Assembly: GCA_964030475.1 (NCBI GenBank)
Contig: CAXIPT010000003.1
Span: 7,012,511-7,076,510, forward strand
Length of the DNA: 64,000 nucleotides
Source: Tethya wilhelma
Lineage: Eukaryota; Porifera; Demospongiae; Tethyida; Tethyidae
Direction: 5' to 3'
Shown in pieces: positions 10,947-20,989 of the stretch (positions within the stretch are counted from its first letter, which is position 1; each line of letters opens with the position of its first letter). The position numbers were made by a program, and so were the translations under genes. The notes under the pieces are model-generated. The model was not told the origin of the DNA. It saw only the letters and a program-made list of their open reading frames with translations, and made no database searches.

Positions 10947-11782
10947 TTTCTATCGCAAATGCACGGGGTAAGATGGTAAATCGCTCCTTCCATACAGTTA
11001 TATGGCGCACGTGATTGGAATTTGCAATAATTACTCGACCTTTTTGACCCTGTCGAACCTCCTCTGGGACAATTCTATGGTATGTTTCCATAGTGATAGC
11101 CTAATGAGATATATTGATTACACATTAATTAGGGTCATATGCAAAGGCCCCAAGAATGTTGCAAAGCTAATCAGTGATTCCTGAAGAAGAGAGCACGTGG
11201 GGGAACAAGTGTAAGTACATGTAAATACATGCATACCCTGTACAGAATCAAGGAATTCTATTGGGCAAGAATACCAAAGTACACCTAGCTATACTACTGT
11301 ATGAAGAACTGTGCCATGGCTAGAAATTAATTAGCTTTCAGGAATTCACTTCTTAAAAGCTATAATATTCAATATTCAGTTTGCTACTATATCTACATGA
11401 TCTACACCATTTTCCATGTATTATGACATGCATTTATGAATAAATTACGTTAATTAGCTAGAAAATCAAAAATTTTCCCTATCTCCCGCCGTTAAGCCAG
11501 TATTGGAGTTCAGAGTTCAGACTTACCGTATTTCAATGCTCCTACTACAAGAAACTTCAGCACAAAATTGCATAGAGTGTGTAATTTTGAAATTATGGAT
11601 AAATAGATGAAGGTGGTGCAAAGGTCAAAGTATTACTACTACTCTGAACGGTTGCAAGATTGACATGATTTATTCAACCACCTGGCGTTAAGCTAAATTT
11701 CACAGCGCTAAGAAACTATTTACATCTTTATGGTCCCAAAGAGTTGAACTTTCAAGATCTTCAGCGCAAAATTTGCTACGGT
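10947..11782. repeat. 836-bp inverted duplicate, copy B
   Basis: Reverse complement of 1557-2392 at the same length, starting immediately after the join at 10946. Its first bases lie inside a foldback arm, a structure that commonly breaks assemblies. Confidence 0.85.
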
Positions 11783-12590
11783 AAGTAAAATGAAGCTAAA
11801 CATCATAGAATATTGATTTAGTATGGTAGCTAGTACAAACTGAAGTGAGCAGCTGCCACTTGTTTTTTCTACAACTCATTTGCATATTACCAACTATTTC
11901 TGCCCATGCCCAAAGTCCAACAAAATTCAAGCAGTCTGGCACTATCAGGTGAACATGCATGCGCTTTATTGTGCTTTTACTTAACACATGGACCAGATGG
12001 ACTTCTAGCTTAGCATGGTTTACTTTTATGCATCTGCAAATGTGAAAATATAATGGCACATTAAACTTGCTGATTGACGACTGATGCAAAAATGGTGAAA
12101 ACAACCTGCATATTAAACGTGATCGATGACCTGTGTAATAATAATTATATAAATTTGACTGTAGCCCTAGCCCCTCACTCCCTTTCACACACACAAATAC
12201 AACCAGTAAATTTGTGCAATCATTGTTTGATAAAAACTGTATAGCCAATGGTCCAAAAAAAAACAACCAGACTTGGTGCCAAGCTTCGCCAACTGGTAGG
12301 ACCAGTCCACTCTCCCAGAGGAGAGACCCCCATGAGAAAGAATGATGTAGAAACAGACGATGAATTTGACGACACCTCCCCAAGCCCATCAGGTGCACAT
12401 GTAACCTTGTTCCCTCCTCATCACCTCCTGTCACCATGAGTATCACATACAATCAATCTTCAACAATGTGGCGGTATCCTCCTTGTCATTGTCGTCAGTA
12501 GAGGAAGTGGGGATGGTCAAAAGACATGATTGACTCTCCTGGGGCACAGAGTTGAACTATTCCCATAAATACTCCTTGCATAGTGGTGTG
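11783..12590. other. No recognised gene; two open frames of unknown status
   Basis: A plus-strand frame at 12248-12439 contains basic then acidic residues (RLGAKLRQLVG, then DVETDDEFDD) and could be an exon, but no splice sites or family match could be defended. A longer 218-codon minus-strand frame at 12452-11796 overlaps it; it is unusually long for chance but shows no recognisable domain. Confidence 0.25.
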
Positions 12591-12632
12591 CATCCATTTT
12601 CGCAGATAGTTCATCCATTTTCGCAGATAGTT
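12591..12632. repeat. 21-bp perfect tandem duplication
   Basis: CATCCATTTTCGCAGATAGT plus T occurs twice in direct succession with no differences, which points to a recent event. Confidence 0.9.
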
Positions 12633-12740
12633 CTCTTGGTTTGCCAGACCATGTACTACGGATTTACAATTCTGACTCTTGTGTTGTGTATTGCATACTA
12701 TTAATTGGATGATATAATATAATCATGTTATAAGTTCTTT

Positions 12741-13060
12741 ACAGTGGAGGTCCTGAGAAACATCCACTTTGCTAGTGCAGTAAATGAAAGTTTAGAGACA
12801 CTAGGCGTTTAGCGAAAGTGTCCTTTTATAGTGAAGTGCCTAGTTTGTGGTGGTGCTTGAACCGTGACCACGAGGAAGAAGGTCCGGTCGTGGCTGCTAG
12901 AAGACCTGAGTATAGTAGCAGTGCCTGCGAGTGAATACCTCTTTGGGTATAATGACCAAGCACCTGAAGACACTACAGAACGGCAGGGCAGAATGGAGGC
13001 AGCGAGGTGTCTGTGGCAGAGTTAAGTGCACATGGTCCAAGGGAGTGGCAAGCCACTCCC
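12741..13060 (+). mobile_element. Ty3-like leader with candidate primer-binding site
   Basis: The stretch opens with ACAGTGGAGGTCCTGAGA, which matches the positions just upstream of gag at 33491 and 60752 (each has GTGGAGGTCC). A later block (GCGAGTGAATACCTC) matches the leader at 33705-33715. It therefore looks like the 5' untranslated leader of a third Ty3-like element on the plus strand. The gag that follows at 13081 lies on the opposite strand, so the element is rearranged. Confidence 0.5.
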
Positions 13061-13080
13061 CCTGAATTCTCGGAAGGTAA

Positions 13081-13373
13081 CTACGGTGATGTGGAAGCAA
13101 TTGGCGAATGCCTGGGACTTCTTGTTGAGGCAGCTCTTAATTGCTCAGGGAGATCTGCAGTGAGAAACTCCCCATCCTCATCTACTAATGAGAGCTGGTG
13201 GCAATCTTCCTGAACTTCAGTCACGAAGACTTGAATATTGGAAGGGTCCTCCCCCAACTCCCTTAGCTTCCCTTCAACCATGAATTGAATTTCTTCTGTG
13301 GATGCAGTGAAGAGGACACTGAGGAAGAGGTTGTGGGTGAAGGAGTGGGAGTCGAAGAACTTAAAGCCACAAA
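13081..13373 (-). pseudogene. Ty3-like gag N-terminal fragment (inverted)
   Basis: The minus strand reads MVEGKLRELGEDPSNIQVFV and then VDEDGEFLTADL, the same N-terminal domain as in the gag at 33772 (EAKLTELGHDPRNIQIVL and DEEGEFLVVEP) and the one at 61247. It is cut at its N-terminal side near 13374 by a sequence starting CAGGGGCGTAGGCAGG, which resembles a DNA-transposon terminus. Confidence 0.6.
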
Positions 13374-13915
13374 CAGGGGCGTAGGCAGGATTTGAGGAAA
13401 GGGGGGGCTAAGACTGATGGCGCACAAATTTTGGGGTGCCACGACGGGTGTTTTGGCTCCAAGTTTAGTTCTTTTGCATATAATTAAAATTTTTATGTCA
13501 CTGCGTAGTAACACCCCTAGCAACCAGAGCAGAGCTGCACGCATTCAATACAACACTTGCGCGTGTGTTAAAAATAGTTTCCTGGTATATTTATAGCTTC
13601 CCAGTAACCCAGCAACCTGTAAATATGCTTAACTTCACATAGCAACCATCTGCGCAGCTGCCCTGCACTCACGATACTACTGCACATATACTCATTGTAT
13701 TGAAGTGCGTGGGAAGAAGCCAGACTACACACTACATACGCCCACACAATCACTTACAGTTTCTCCTGTGGAGTTTTTCCAAGAACAAGTAAGCAATCAC
13801 ATGAAAGAGAATGAGTGGGGCTTCAAATTTTTTGCAACAAAGAGAAGCTCCCCCTTTTTTGAACATACATACAGCTAATTTAAATCACTCATAAAATTTG
13901 CATAAATTTATAGGA

Positions 13916-16900
13916 ATGTCAGAGTATCACAAAAAGATCCTGCACAAACACTGCAGAGTTTGTGCCAAACCTCTGGCCAGGTTTAAAGTTAGATACAAAT
14001 GCTTGGAGAAGAGTCCTGACTTAGAGAAAACATTTGCAATCTTATGACAATCCAGAGATCATGCCCGAGTATTTCTGCCACAGCTGCTACAATGTGATAA
14101 ACCGTTCAAAAAAGGCTGAGAAGGATAATAGAGTGTACACTCCAGCTGTTGAACAGTTTGCATGGACAGAGCATTCAGAACCAACTTGTGCCGTGTGCAT
14201 GCATTTTGAAAAAGCTTCATCAGGTGGGCGTCCGAAGAAAGCCAGAATTGGAAGACCAGCCTCCACCAGTAGTCAACATGTAATTGCTCACATCAATTCC
14301 ATCGCACCTCCTAGCTATTTCGTTTCAGATGCTGATATCAACCTTCAAGCCGAGTGTCCCAGTTCAGTATTGCCTGACCTAGTGTGTGAGCTATGTTCAC
14401 AAATTCTAGACAGACCAATCCACCTCACCACTTGCAACAAGCTAGTCTGTCTCCACTGTTTGTGCGGTAAACTAGAGATGTCTGATGATCAAAGTTCTTG
14501 CCCGTGCTGCGAACCACCTTCACAATAAAGGAACAATGATCCAGCCTTCTCCTGTAATCCTAAAGGTTCTTGGTGAAATTCCTGTCATTTGTAATGTATG
14601 TAAGAAGAAGATTGCATTAGGTATGTTGTGTTACACTGTGTTCATGCACCTATATGTCTCAAGCCTGATTGATTCCCCATGTACAACAGCTGACTACCAC
14701 AACCACACTTGCAATGAAGCCTCGGACAATATTGACACACCTAATTCCAGTATAACTAGTGAAACCCTCAGTGACTTGCTTTTGAAGTCACCAGACACAC
14801 CATTGACTCCTGAAGAACAAAAGCTGACAACAACCCTTGTACGCAGACACTTATCAGATGATGGTACTGGAATGCTACAAGTGAAAACAGGGGGACAGGT
14901 ACAACAAAAATTATAATATTACAATATTATCATAGCTATAGCTAGCTAGTATGCACTTACATAATCCAGCCAATGACATTCATGAGAGTGACAAATCCAA
15001 GGGTTTCATCAGCATAGAAACCATTCGACTTTGCAGAGTTGAAGTGACAGCTCATAGGAAACTTTGCAGTCAAGGTGATGAAGTTACTCAACTCAAGGAA
15101 GAGGTCAGAGCCTGTACACAGTCGGAGAGAGAGAGCAGATCCTACAAGACTTGCACGGAAAGTGCAAGTACGAACAAACGAGGTTCTTGGGATGAAAGCT
15201 GATCTGAATATTCCATGGTGCAAAGTCAGAGAAATTAGAAGGTATAGAGCTACAGAGTAATAAATATTGGTAAAAACTATTTCGACCTACCAACAGATGG
15301 TTTAGAGTGTGGAGAGTGACATTTGCTAGTGAAGGGAAAATGCGCAAACGAGCTCAGGAACTTGTGGGTGACTGCCTCTGTGCTGAGAGTGCTCCATTCT
15401 CTTTTTCATTGAAGGAGGGAGGAGAGAGATCCGTACTGCACCATTTGTGTACACAGAGTCACTCTCTGACAAGGTTTTTTCTCTCCTAGATCAACATGAG
15501 AGGTAACACCAGTGATTAACATAGTGATAAAAAGCTTCAGTTTTTGTTGTTGTTTTTTTTTGGTTTTGAAAGCAATGAAAGTCTCTACTGGCACGATGGC
15601 AAAATCCCTGAAGAAGAAGTATGGGTCAAGATAGGGGGAGACAAAGGTGGCAATAGCTTCAAGATGGCTTTCCAAATAATGAACACCAAATCCCCTAATG
15701 CCCAATCCAACACCTGTGTGTTCAGTATATTTGAAGCTCCAGACAGTGTCACCAACCTTAAGATCATTGGTGACAGGTTTGGTCAAGAAATCAGAGATTT
15801 GGAAAAGAAAGAATGGAAGTATGTATAGGAGAGTGGTGGGGGCCGGGGGGAGGGAGGAAGGGAGAAATGACAAAAAAAATTTTTGAAATCCAGTGGTAAG
15901 AAGATCAAAGTAATCATATGTGGCGATTATGAATTTCTTACCAGAATGTATGGACTCTCAGGAGCCAGTGGTAAGAATTTTAATTAATGCACACTTTGCA
16001 ATCAGAAAAGCATATGTACCTTACAGGACATCATTGTTGCTTGTGGTGTGAAGTGACATCCAGCCAACTTAAAACTCCTCCCACTCATCGCCGCAAACCT
16101 GCTGCTCTTCGTACTGATGCCACTTTAGAGAGAGACTTAGAAAGTTTTCAGGATTCTGGTGGCAATATCAAGCTGGCCAAGCAATGTTATCCGACCACCA
16201 TACATCTCAATATCTCTGAAACAAGTACAATAAATATCAGTTAATAAGCAACATTATTTTAAACAATAATAAACACATATTCCAGGTTGGACTGCACATT
16301 AGCTTGGGGATTTTCTTTCGACTCTTTACCCTTCTTGAGGATGCCTGCCATGAGCTGGATATCTTGGCTGCTAATGGACACACAGCTGAGTCTAGATCTG
16401 CGGGATCCTCATACAACAAGTATCAAGAGTCAATCGGGAGGAAAGACAACCCTTTGAGATGAGCATACACGAGTTACAGAACAGATCAGAGGGCTAGTGT
16501 CATTGCTCTTCCTCCTGGTCCTATTGTAAATACAGCCATTCAGCAGCTAAGGAGATAGTCCTGAAAAAAAAGATTGATGAGATTGTAAGTTTAAAATCTT
16601 CTATTACATTCATTAATAAATTATTAGCCTACCAATCAGTCTGAAGTACGCGAGATTAATCAAATGTTCAAGAACAGCTTCAAGCGAAGTGACGGACCGT
16701 TGGTCCAAGCACTCGACAAGGCTCTATCCACCTTTTATGTGGAAAGACAAGCATATTATAGTGGTACCTTCATAGGGAATCATGTCCACCGGTGCTTGAA
16801 GGTATAATCATAGCAATGAACACCAATTATAGCATTATAATACATTGCCGGCTGTTCTATGCACACATAGGCAGAGAATATTGAGACTCTCTGTGAATCC

Positions 16901-17408
16901 GTTCCCTCACTCGCCCTTCTAAACTACCCTTCACTCCATTCCCACGCACTGGAAATTAAGTCCAGGTTCAAAACTTCTTTTACTATTTTTGCCAAATGTC
17001 ACAATCTGTACAGCAAAAATTACTTGGATGAACAAGAACTAGATGAACTTAGTAAGTAACTCAAATACACACTAATTTCATAATTTCACTATTACTATAG
17101 CACCCAACATCACTAAATTCATGGAGCACTATCGTAAAGAGTTCCAGTTTGCAACAGTAACTCCCAAGTTACACGAACATGTGGCTCCATTGATAAAGCA
17201 GTGGAGATTTGGCTTTGGTCTTTTAGGAGAACAAGGTGTTGAGTCTATACACTCGTACTTCAACAGCCTACGACGAACTTACAGCAGCATCCCTGACAAA
17301 TTGAAGAGACTGAGACAGATCATGGTGGAACATCACCTCCACATAGCTTCTGATAACATTGCTGCTAGACCTGTTATCAAGAAAAGGAAGTTGCAGCAAG
17401 AAGAGTAG
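13916..17408 (+). pseudogene. RAG1-like gene with RING-type N-terminus and DDE core (disrupted)
   Basis: About eleven exons with GT/AG introns: 13916-14620, 14690-14898, ~14962-15241, 15297-15502, 15573-15818, 15894-15970, 16027-~16215, 16286-~16458, 16640-16801, 16871-17051, 17101-17408. The N-terminal part has HCRVC, EYFCHSCYNVINRS, EPTCAVC and a RING-like CELCSQIL...CLHCLC...CPCC, then a CNVCKKKIALG...YHNHTC zinc site: the order of RAG1's N-terminal zinc region. The core has VWVKIGGDKGG (candidate first Asp, 15640), IICGDYEFL (second Asp, 15925) followed by HHCCLWC, and GEQGVESIHSYF (Glu, 17241), matching the D/D/E order and intervening zinc motif of RAG1 and Transib transposases. Frame breaks near 14030, 14520, 15010-15200, 15415 and a stop near 16458 mean it is dead or badly sequenced. 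The alternative is a molluscan-type N-RAG-TP transposon. Confidence 0.75.
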
Positions 17409-18117
17409 ATAACATTACTATAAACCCACTGAGAAGTACTAATACAATATGCAATTTTTCACTTACATTTTCTGTCTAACAAAAAGGGGGAGCCAACCCA
17501 TCCTACCAAAATTTTGTACAGTAAAGCTGTAGGTCAGGCCTGTTTTCTTGGAAAAACTCTCAGGTTGAACATATTCAGCACCAAGTTAATCACCCTCCAA
17601 TGAAATGGTAACAATGTCCTGGGACAGCACTCCAGTTTGGCTGGACCAATTTTCTTGGAACTTGTACCATCATGAAGCGCTACACGTGGTCTTTACACAT
17701 ATAATCTTATTACGCGCTATTTTCACGTGTAGGAAGCACTATAAACGAATTCATGGCACTGCTCTGGTTGCTAAGGCTGCTACCAGGGAAAGTATGAATA
17801 TTATAATTTTACTTCTGGTAAAACTAAGTTTGGCATACTAACGAAACACCCGTGCCACGTCCACTAATTAATGCACGTGATGCAAATTCAATAATTATTA
17901 CACAAAACATTCTTTGACTTGAAACAAACAAAAGAGCAAGCAGCTAGTTCAAGCACAGATAATCATTCAAGAAGTAATGTTAGTGAGTTGCATTCGACAA
18001 TGATGGCGTTGCGCAAATTCATCCACTACTTCGTCAATGTCTATGTTAATGTCTCTGTGAATGTGAACCAAGGACAATGAAGAAAGACGCTGGTTTGTCA
18101 TGGTTGACCTTAGTTGA
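17409..18117. other. No gene recognised downstream of the RAG1-like locus
   Basis: I see no supported gene. AAAAAGGGGGAGCC at 17481-17494 is roughly the inverse of GCTCCCCCTTTTTT at 13849-13862 upstream of the RAG1-like gene. This could be internal terminal-repeat sequence, but no target duplication was found. Confidence 0.3.
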
Positions 18118-18200
18118 NGAGCCCCATACAGAAAGTAGGGAAAAACAAGCAAAAAGATCAAAGACAGCATGTCACAGGTGACAATACATTCCTAATAGAG

Positions 18201-18562
18201 CAGTGGCGGATCTAGGATTTTATAAGGGGGGGATCTAACCAATGTGCGCGCCGGCGCGGAAAATTTTGGATAGCCACGCCCACTTCCGGTTTGAAAATCC
18301 GCCCCTTTTACGTGCATGCAGCTAAAATTTTGCCAGATCAGGGCCTGAATGGCAAAAAAACGGCAAGACACAGACAGAAACTGTTCTATCTTCCATAAAA
18401 AACTAATTTTAAGTGAAATTTTGAGTTGTTTTTCTTTTTTCAAGTTGAAAGGGGGGATCCTTGACGCTACTTTTTCATTTGTGTAGCTATGTAGCTGTAT
18501 GCGTTTCCAGCTGAAAGGGGGGATCCATGGATCCCTTGGATCTCCCCCTAAATCCGCCACTG
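18201..18562. mobile_element. 362-bp DNA transposon with TAGAG duplication
   Basis: The left end reads CAGTGGCGGATCTAGG and the right end, reverse-complemented, CAGTGGCGGATTTAGG (15 of 16 matching). TAGAG precedes the left end (18196-18200) and follows the right end (18563-18567), a 5-bp target duplication. GGGGGGATC motifs recur inside. It has no transposase; the minus-strand open frame across it is incidental. CAGTGGCGGA-type ends are widespread in animal DNA transposons, often hAT-like with 8-bp duplications, so the superfamily is open. Confidence 0.85.
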
Positions 18563-18599
18563 TAGAGAGTCAGACAGGTACAAAAACACCCCCCTTCAA

Positions 18600-19193
18600 A
18601 GATGCAAAACCCCTTGACTCATGCAGTGTCAACAGCGTGGACAGTCGATCATAGCCACACACAAAGAAAAAGCCATGTCCCATTCGGGGAAAATTAAGTA
18701 TTGGAAACAAAATCATTTTGCCAAACAGTGCTTCACAGGCTAAACTCTGCATGTATAGTCCAACCTCAACATGAATAACACGTATAGCAAAGAAATGCGA
18801 ACACGTTCAGTTTCTACCAACATAATTGCAAGTGACGAAAGTAGTACCAATGAAGAGTATGTGTATACACACTTGGGGAGACACCCCATAGGGATCGAGC
18901 ACAGTTGAAATCAATGGTGTGAACATAAAAATAATGATTGAAGCGGGTGCATCCACAGACATCATTGATAATAGAGCACTCCAAATGATCAATCCCACCC
19001 ACGGCCGGGCCAATACAACTGGAGAATGTCACTTAAGCTATACGTATTGATGAAAATGTACCAACAGATATCTTTGAGAAAGTTTAAAGACCAACACCTT
19101 GGGTCTCACCGCTAGTAGTAATTCCCAAGAAGACCAAAGGGGATGGTAGATTATAATTATGTTGACAGGTGAATGCCTATAAACATGCAGGCT
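18600..19193 (+). pseudogene. Ty3-like gag knuckle, protease and RT-start scraps
   Basis: In order on the plus strand: a degraded zinc-knuckle segment ending KQNHFAKQC (about 18690-18735), an aspartic-protease block VNGVNIKIMIEAGASTDIID (18908-18970; the DTGA core is changed to EAGA), and a reverse-transcriptase entry block RPTPWVSPLVVIPKKTKGDG (19086-19150). This is the gag-protease-RT order of Ty3/gypsy elements of the K02A2.6 type. Frame breaks separate the blocks and the contig ends at 19193. Confidence 0.6.
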
Positions 19194-19194
19194 N

Positions 19195-19330
19195 TAGATA
19201 GAAAATCGCTTAGATAAAATCGCTTAGATAGAAAATCGCTTAGATGAAAACGGCTTAGATGAAAAATCGCTTAGATGAAACGGCTTAGAAGGGGTTAAAA
19301 ATAGCTTAGATCAAAAATCGGTTAGCAAAA
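19195..19330. repeat. Degenerate ~15-bp minisatellite at a contig join
   Basis: About nine imperfect copies of a unit like TAGATAGAAAATCGCT, with variants containing ACGGCT. It starts right after the join at 19194, so the true array length is unknown. Confidence 0.8.
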
Positions 19331-20985
19331 TCGATTTGAACGTTCAGGGCCACTGTAGATATCATATACTAAACCAGCATTCCTGGCCTAGCTGGGTGAC
19401 ACGGAGGTGCTGGGGTTGAGACCAGACTTTTTTCCCGTGCCTTCACATGCCTCAACACTAGGTTCAGCTTCTCCAGCCCAGTAACTTGACTCAGTGGCCC
19501 ATGGAACGAGGCTACACACATGACATGATACAACTCACCGGACTGCCGGCTCTACTCAACACTGAGCTAGCTGCACCCACCACTGACAGTGCCACTCAGG
19601 CTATCCAGTGAGTTCAGTTCAGTTCACATCTGTATTTTACTGAGAACAGCTTGAATAGTCTTATCCCCACTCGGGCCTCCCAGGGAAAGAGAGTAAATAA
19701 ACTTGACCGAGTCAAGTTGGATTTGAACTGAGCTGACTCCAACAAATTTAGGCGGTAAACTGATCTACGCATGCGCAATACTAATGACTGAATGAGCTAC
19801 GCAGATATTCTGACTGAGAAGAAGAATATCTAACAATTGCAGGGACCCTCACCAGATTCAACGGCTCATCAATGTGCAAGCCGTTTTCCTTTGGCTGCAC
19901 CATTATGGCATAGGCATAGGCATAGCTGCACAATAGTCATAGATGGTAGCCTCGTTCCCAGGCCCGGCCGAGGCTGGGGACGAGGCTAAATAGATGGCTG
20001 CGATGCCGTGGCCGGCTACGTAGCTACCGCTTACCACGTCCACGTGCACGAGCATTGACGACCCATATAGCCATACCGCGATCACCTGACGAGAGCTTGG
20101 ACATCCATTTTGACAAAATTCTCACTGTCAAGAAAGTCTACGAGATTCTTAGTCTTTGAAGTCTGACTATGTATGATATTATCTATGGTCTGACCAATGT
20201 TACGTAAGCCGCTGTAATACTGACTATATGTGGCTAGAATGTGGTACTATTGTGTGTAATTATAATCAAGTTCAGTGACCCCTCCCCACTGAGCCACTGC
20301 CTCGTCATGTGTAGATATCTGCAGGCTACCAATAATACTGGATATCACTGACTTGTCATGTATATTCTTGATAACTGAATTATTTTGACCTATTCAATAT
20401 TGTCCATCCCTGCATTAGCCACAGCAGTTGAAGAAGCATGTAACATGCATTCAGACATGCACTTTTTGTATTACGCAGCATGCATGTATTCCTGTAACTA
20501 TATATATATATAGTTGCCAGTTTAAACCTTGCTACAATCCTTTATGAGGATGATCATGACTAGACTAATGCAAGCAGGCTGCACTGCACACAACTCAGTG
20601 TACTTCCATCCATATTTAGGTATATACAATCACATAGAGAGTGCATGCATCTAGTATATCTAGCTGCTGCTGCATATAGCAAAAGGTCTGCTGTTGTTAA
20701 TATGAAGCTTGATGAGCTAGTCTGCATATATATATACTGTATATACAATTATGTACTAGTATACCTTGTGCTTTGGAGAATCTTTGCTGGAGTTGCAGGA
20801 TGAGTAGCAGTGATAAAACCACACCGATACTCATGTTCAGCAATTGTCCTCTCATGATTTATACCGTGGTATTTTGGCTTACCAAATTATACCATGACAT
20901 AGACAGGCTTGAAATCATGCAAAAAATTGATCTTGTTTAGTTTCACAGTATTGACTATAGTAGCATATGCTTCTATTTTAATGCC
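19331..20985. other. No gene recognised; short palindrome
   Basis: No supported gene. A palindrome at 19947-19988 (TAGCCTCGTTCCCAG and its inverse CTGGGGACGAGGCTA) is a compact hairpin whose half-site recurs near 49711. Frames seen here are short and unsupported. Confidence 0.45.
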
Positions 20986-20989
20986 AATT

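Noticed and set aside
11796..12452. 218-codon minus-strand open frame
   Set aside because: Long, but composition is irregular, no domain or splice pattern is visible, and it overlaps low-complexity and duplicated sequence. It is kept only as an unknown.
18192..18560. 122-codon minus-strand frame
   Set aside because: It spans exactly the non-autonomous DNA transposon and begins and ends in its terminal repeats.
19380..19440. tRNA-like sequence (TAGCTGGGTGA ... GGGGTTGAGACC)
   Set aside because: Weak A- and B-box similarity only; no cloverleaf could be drawn, so neither a tRNA nor a SINE is claimed.
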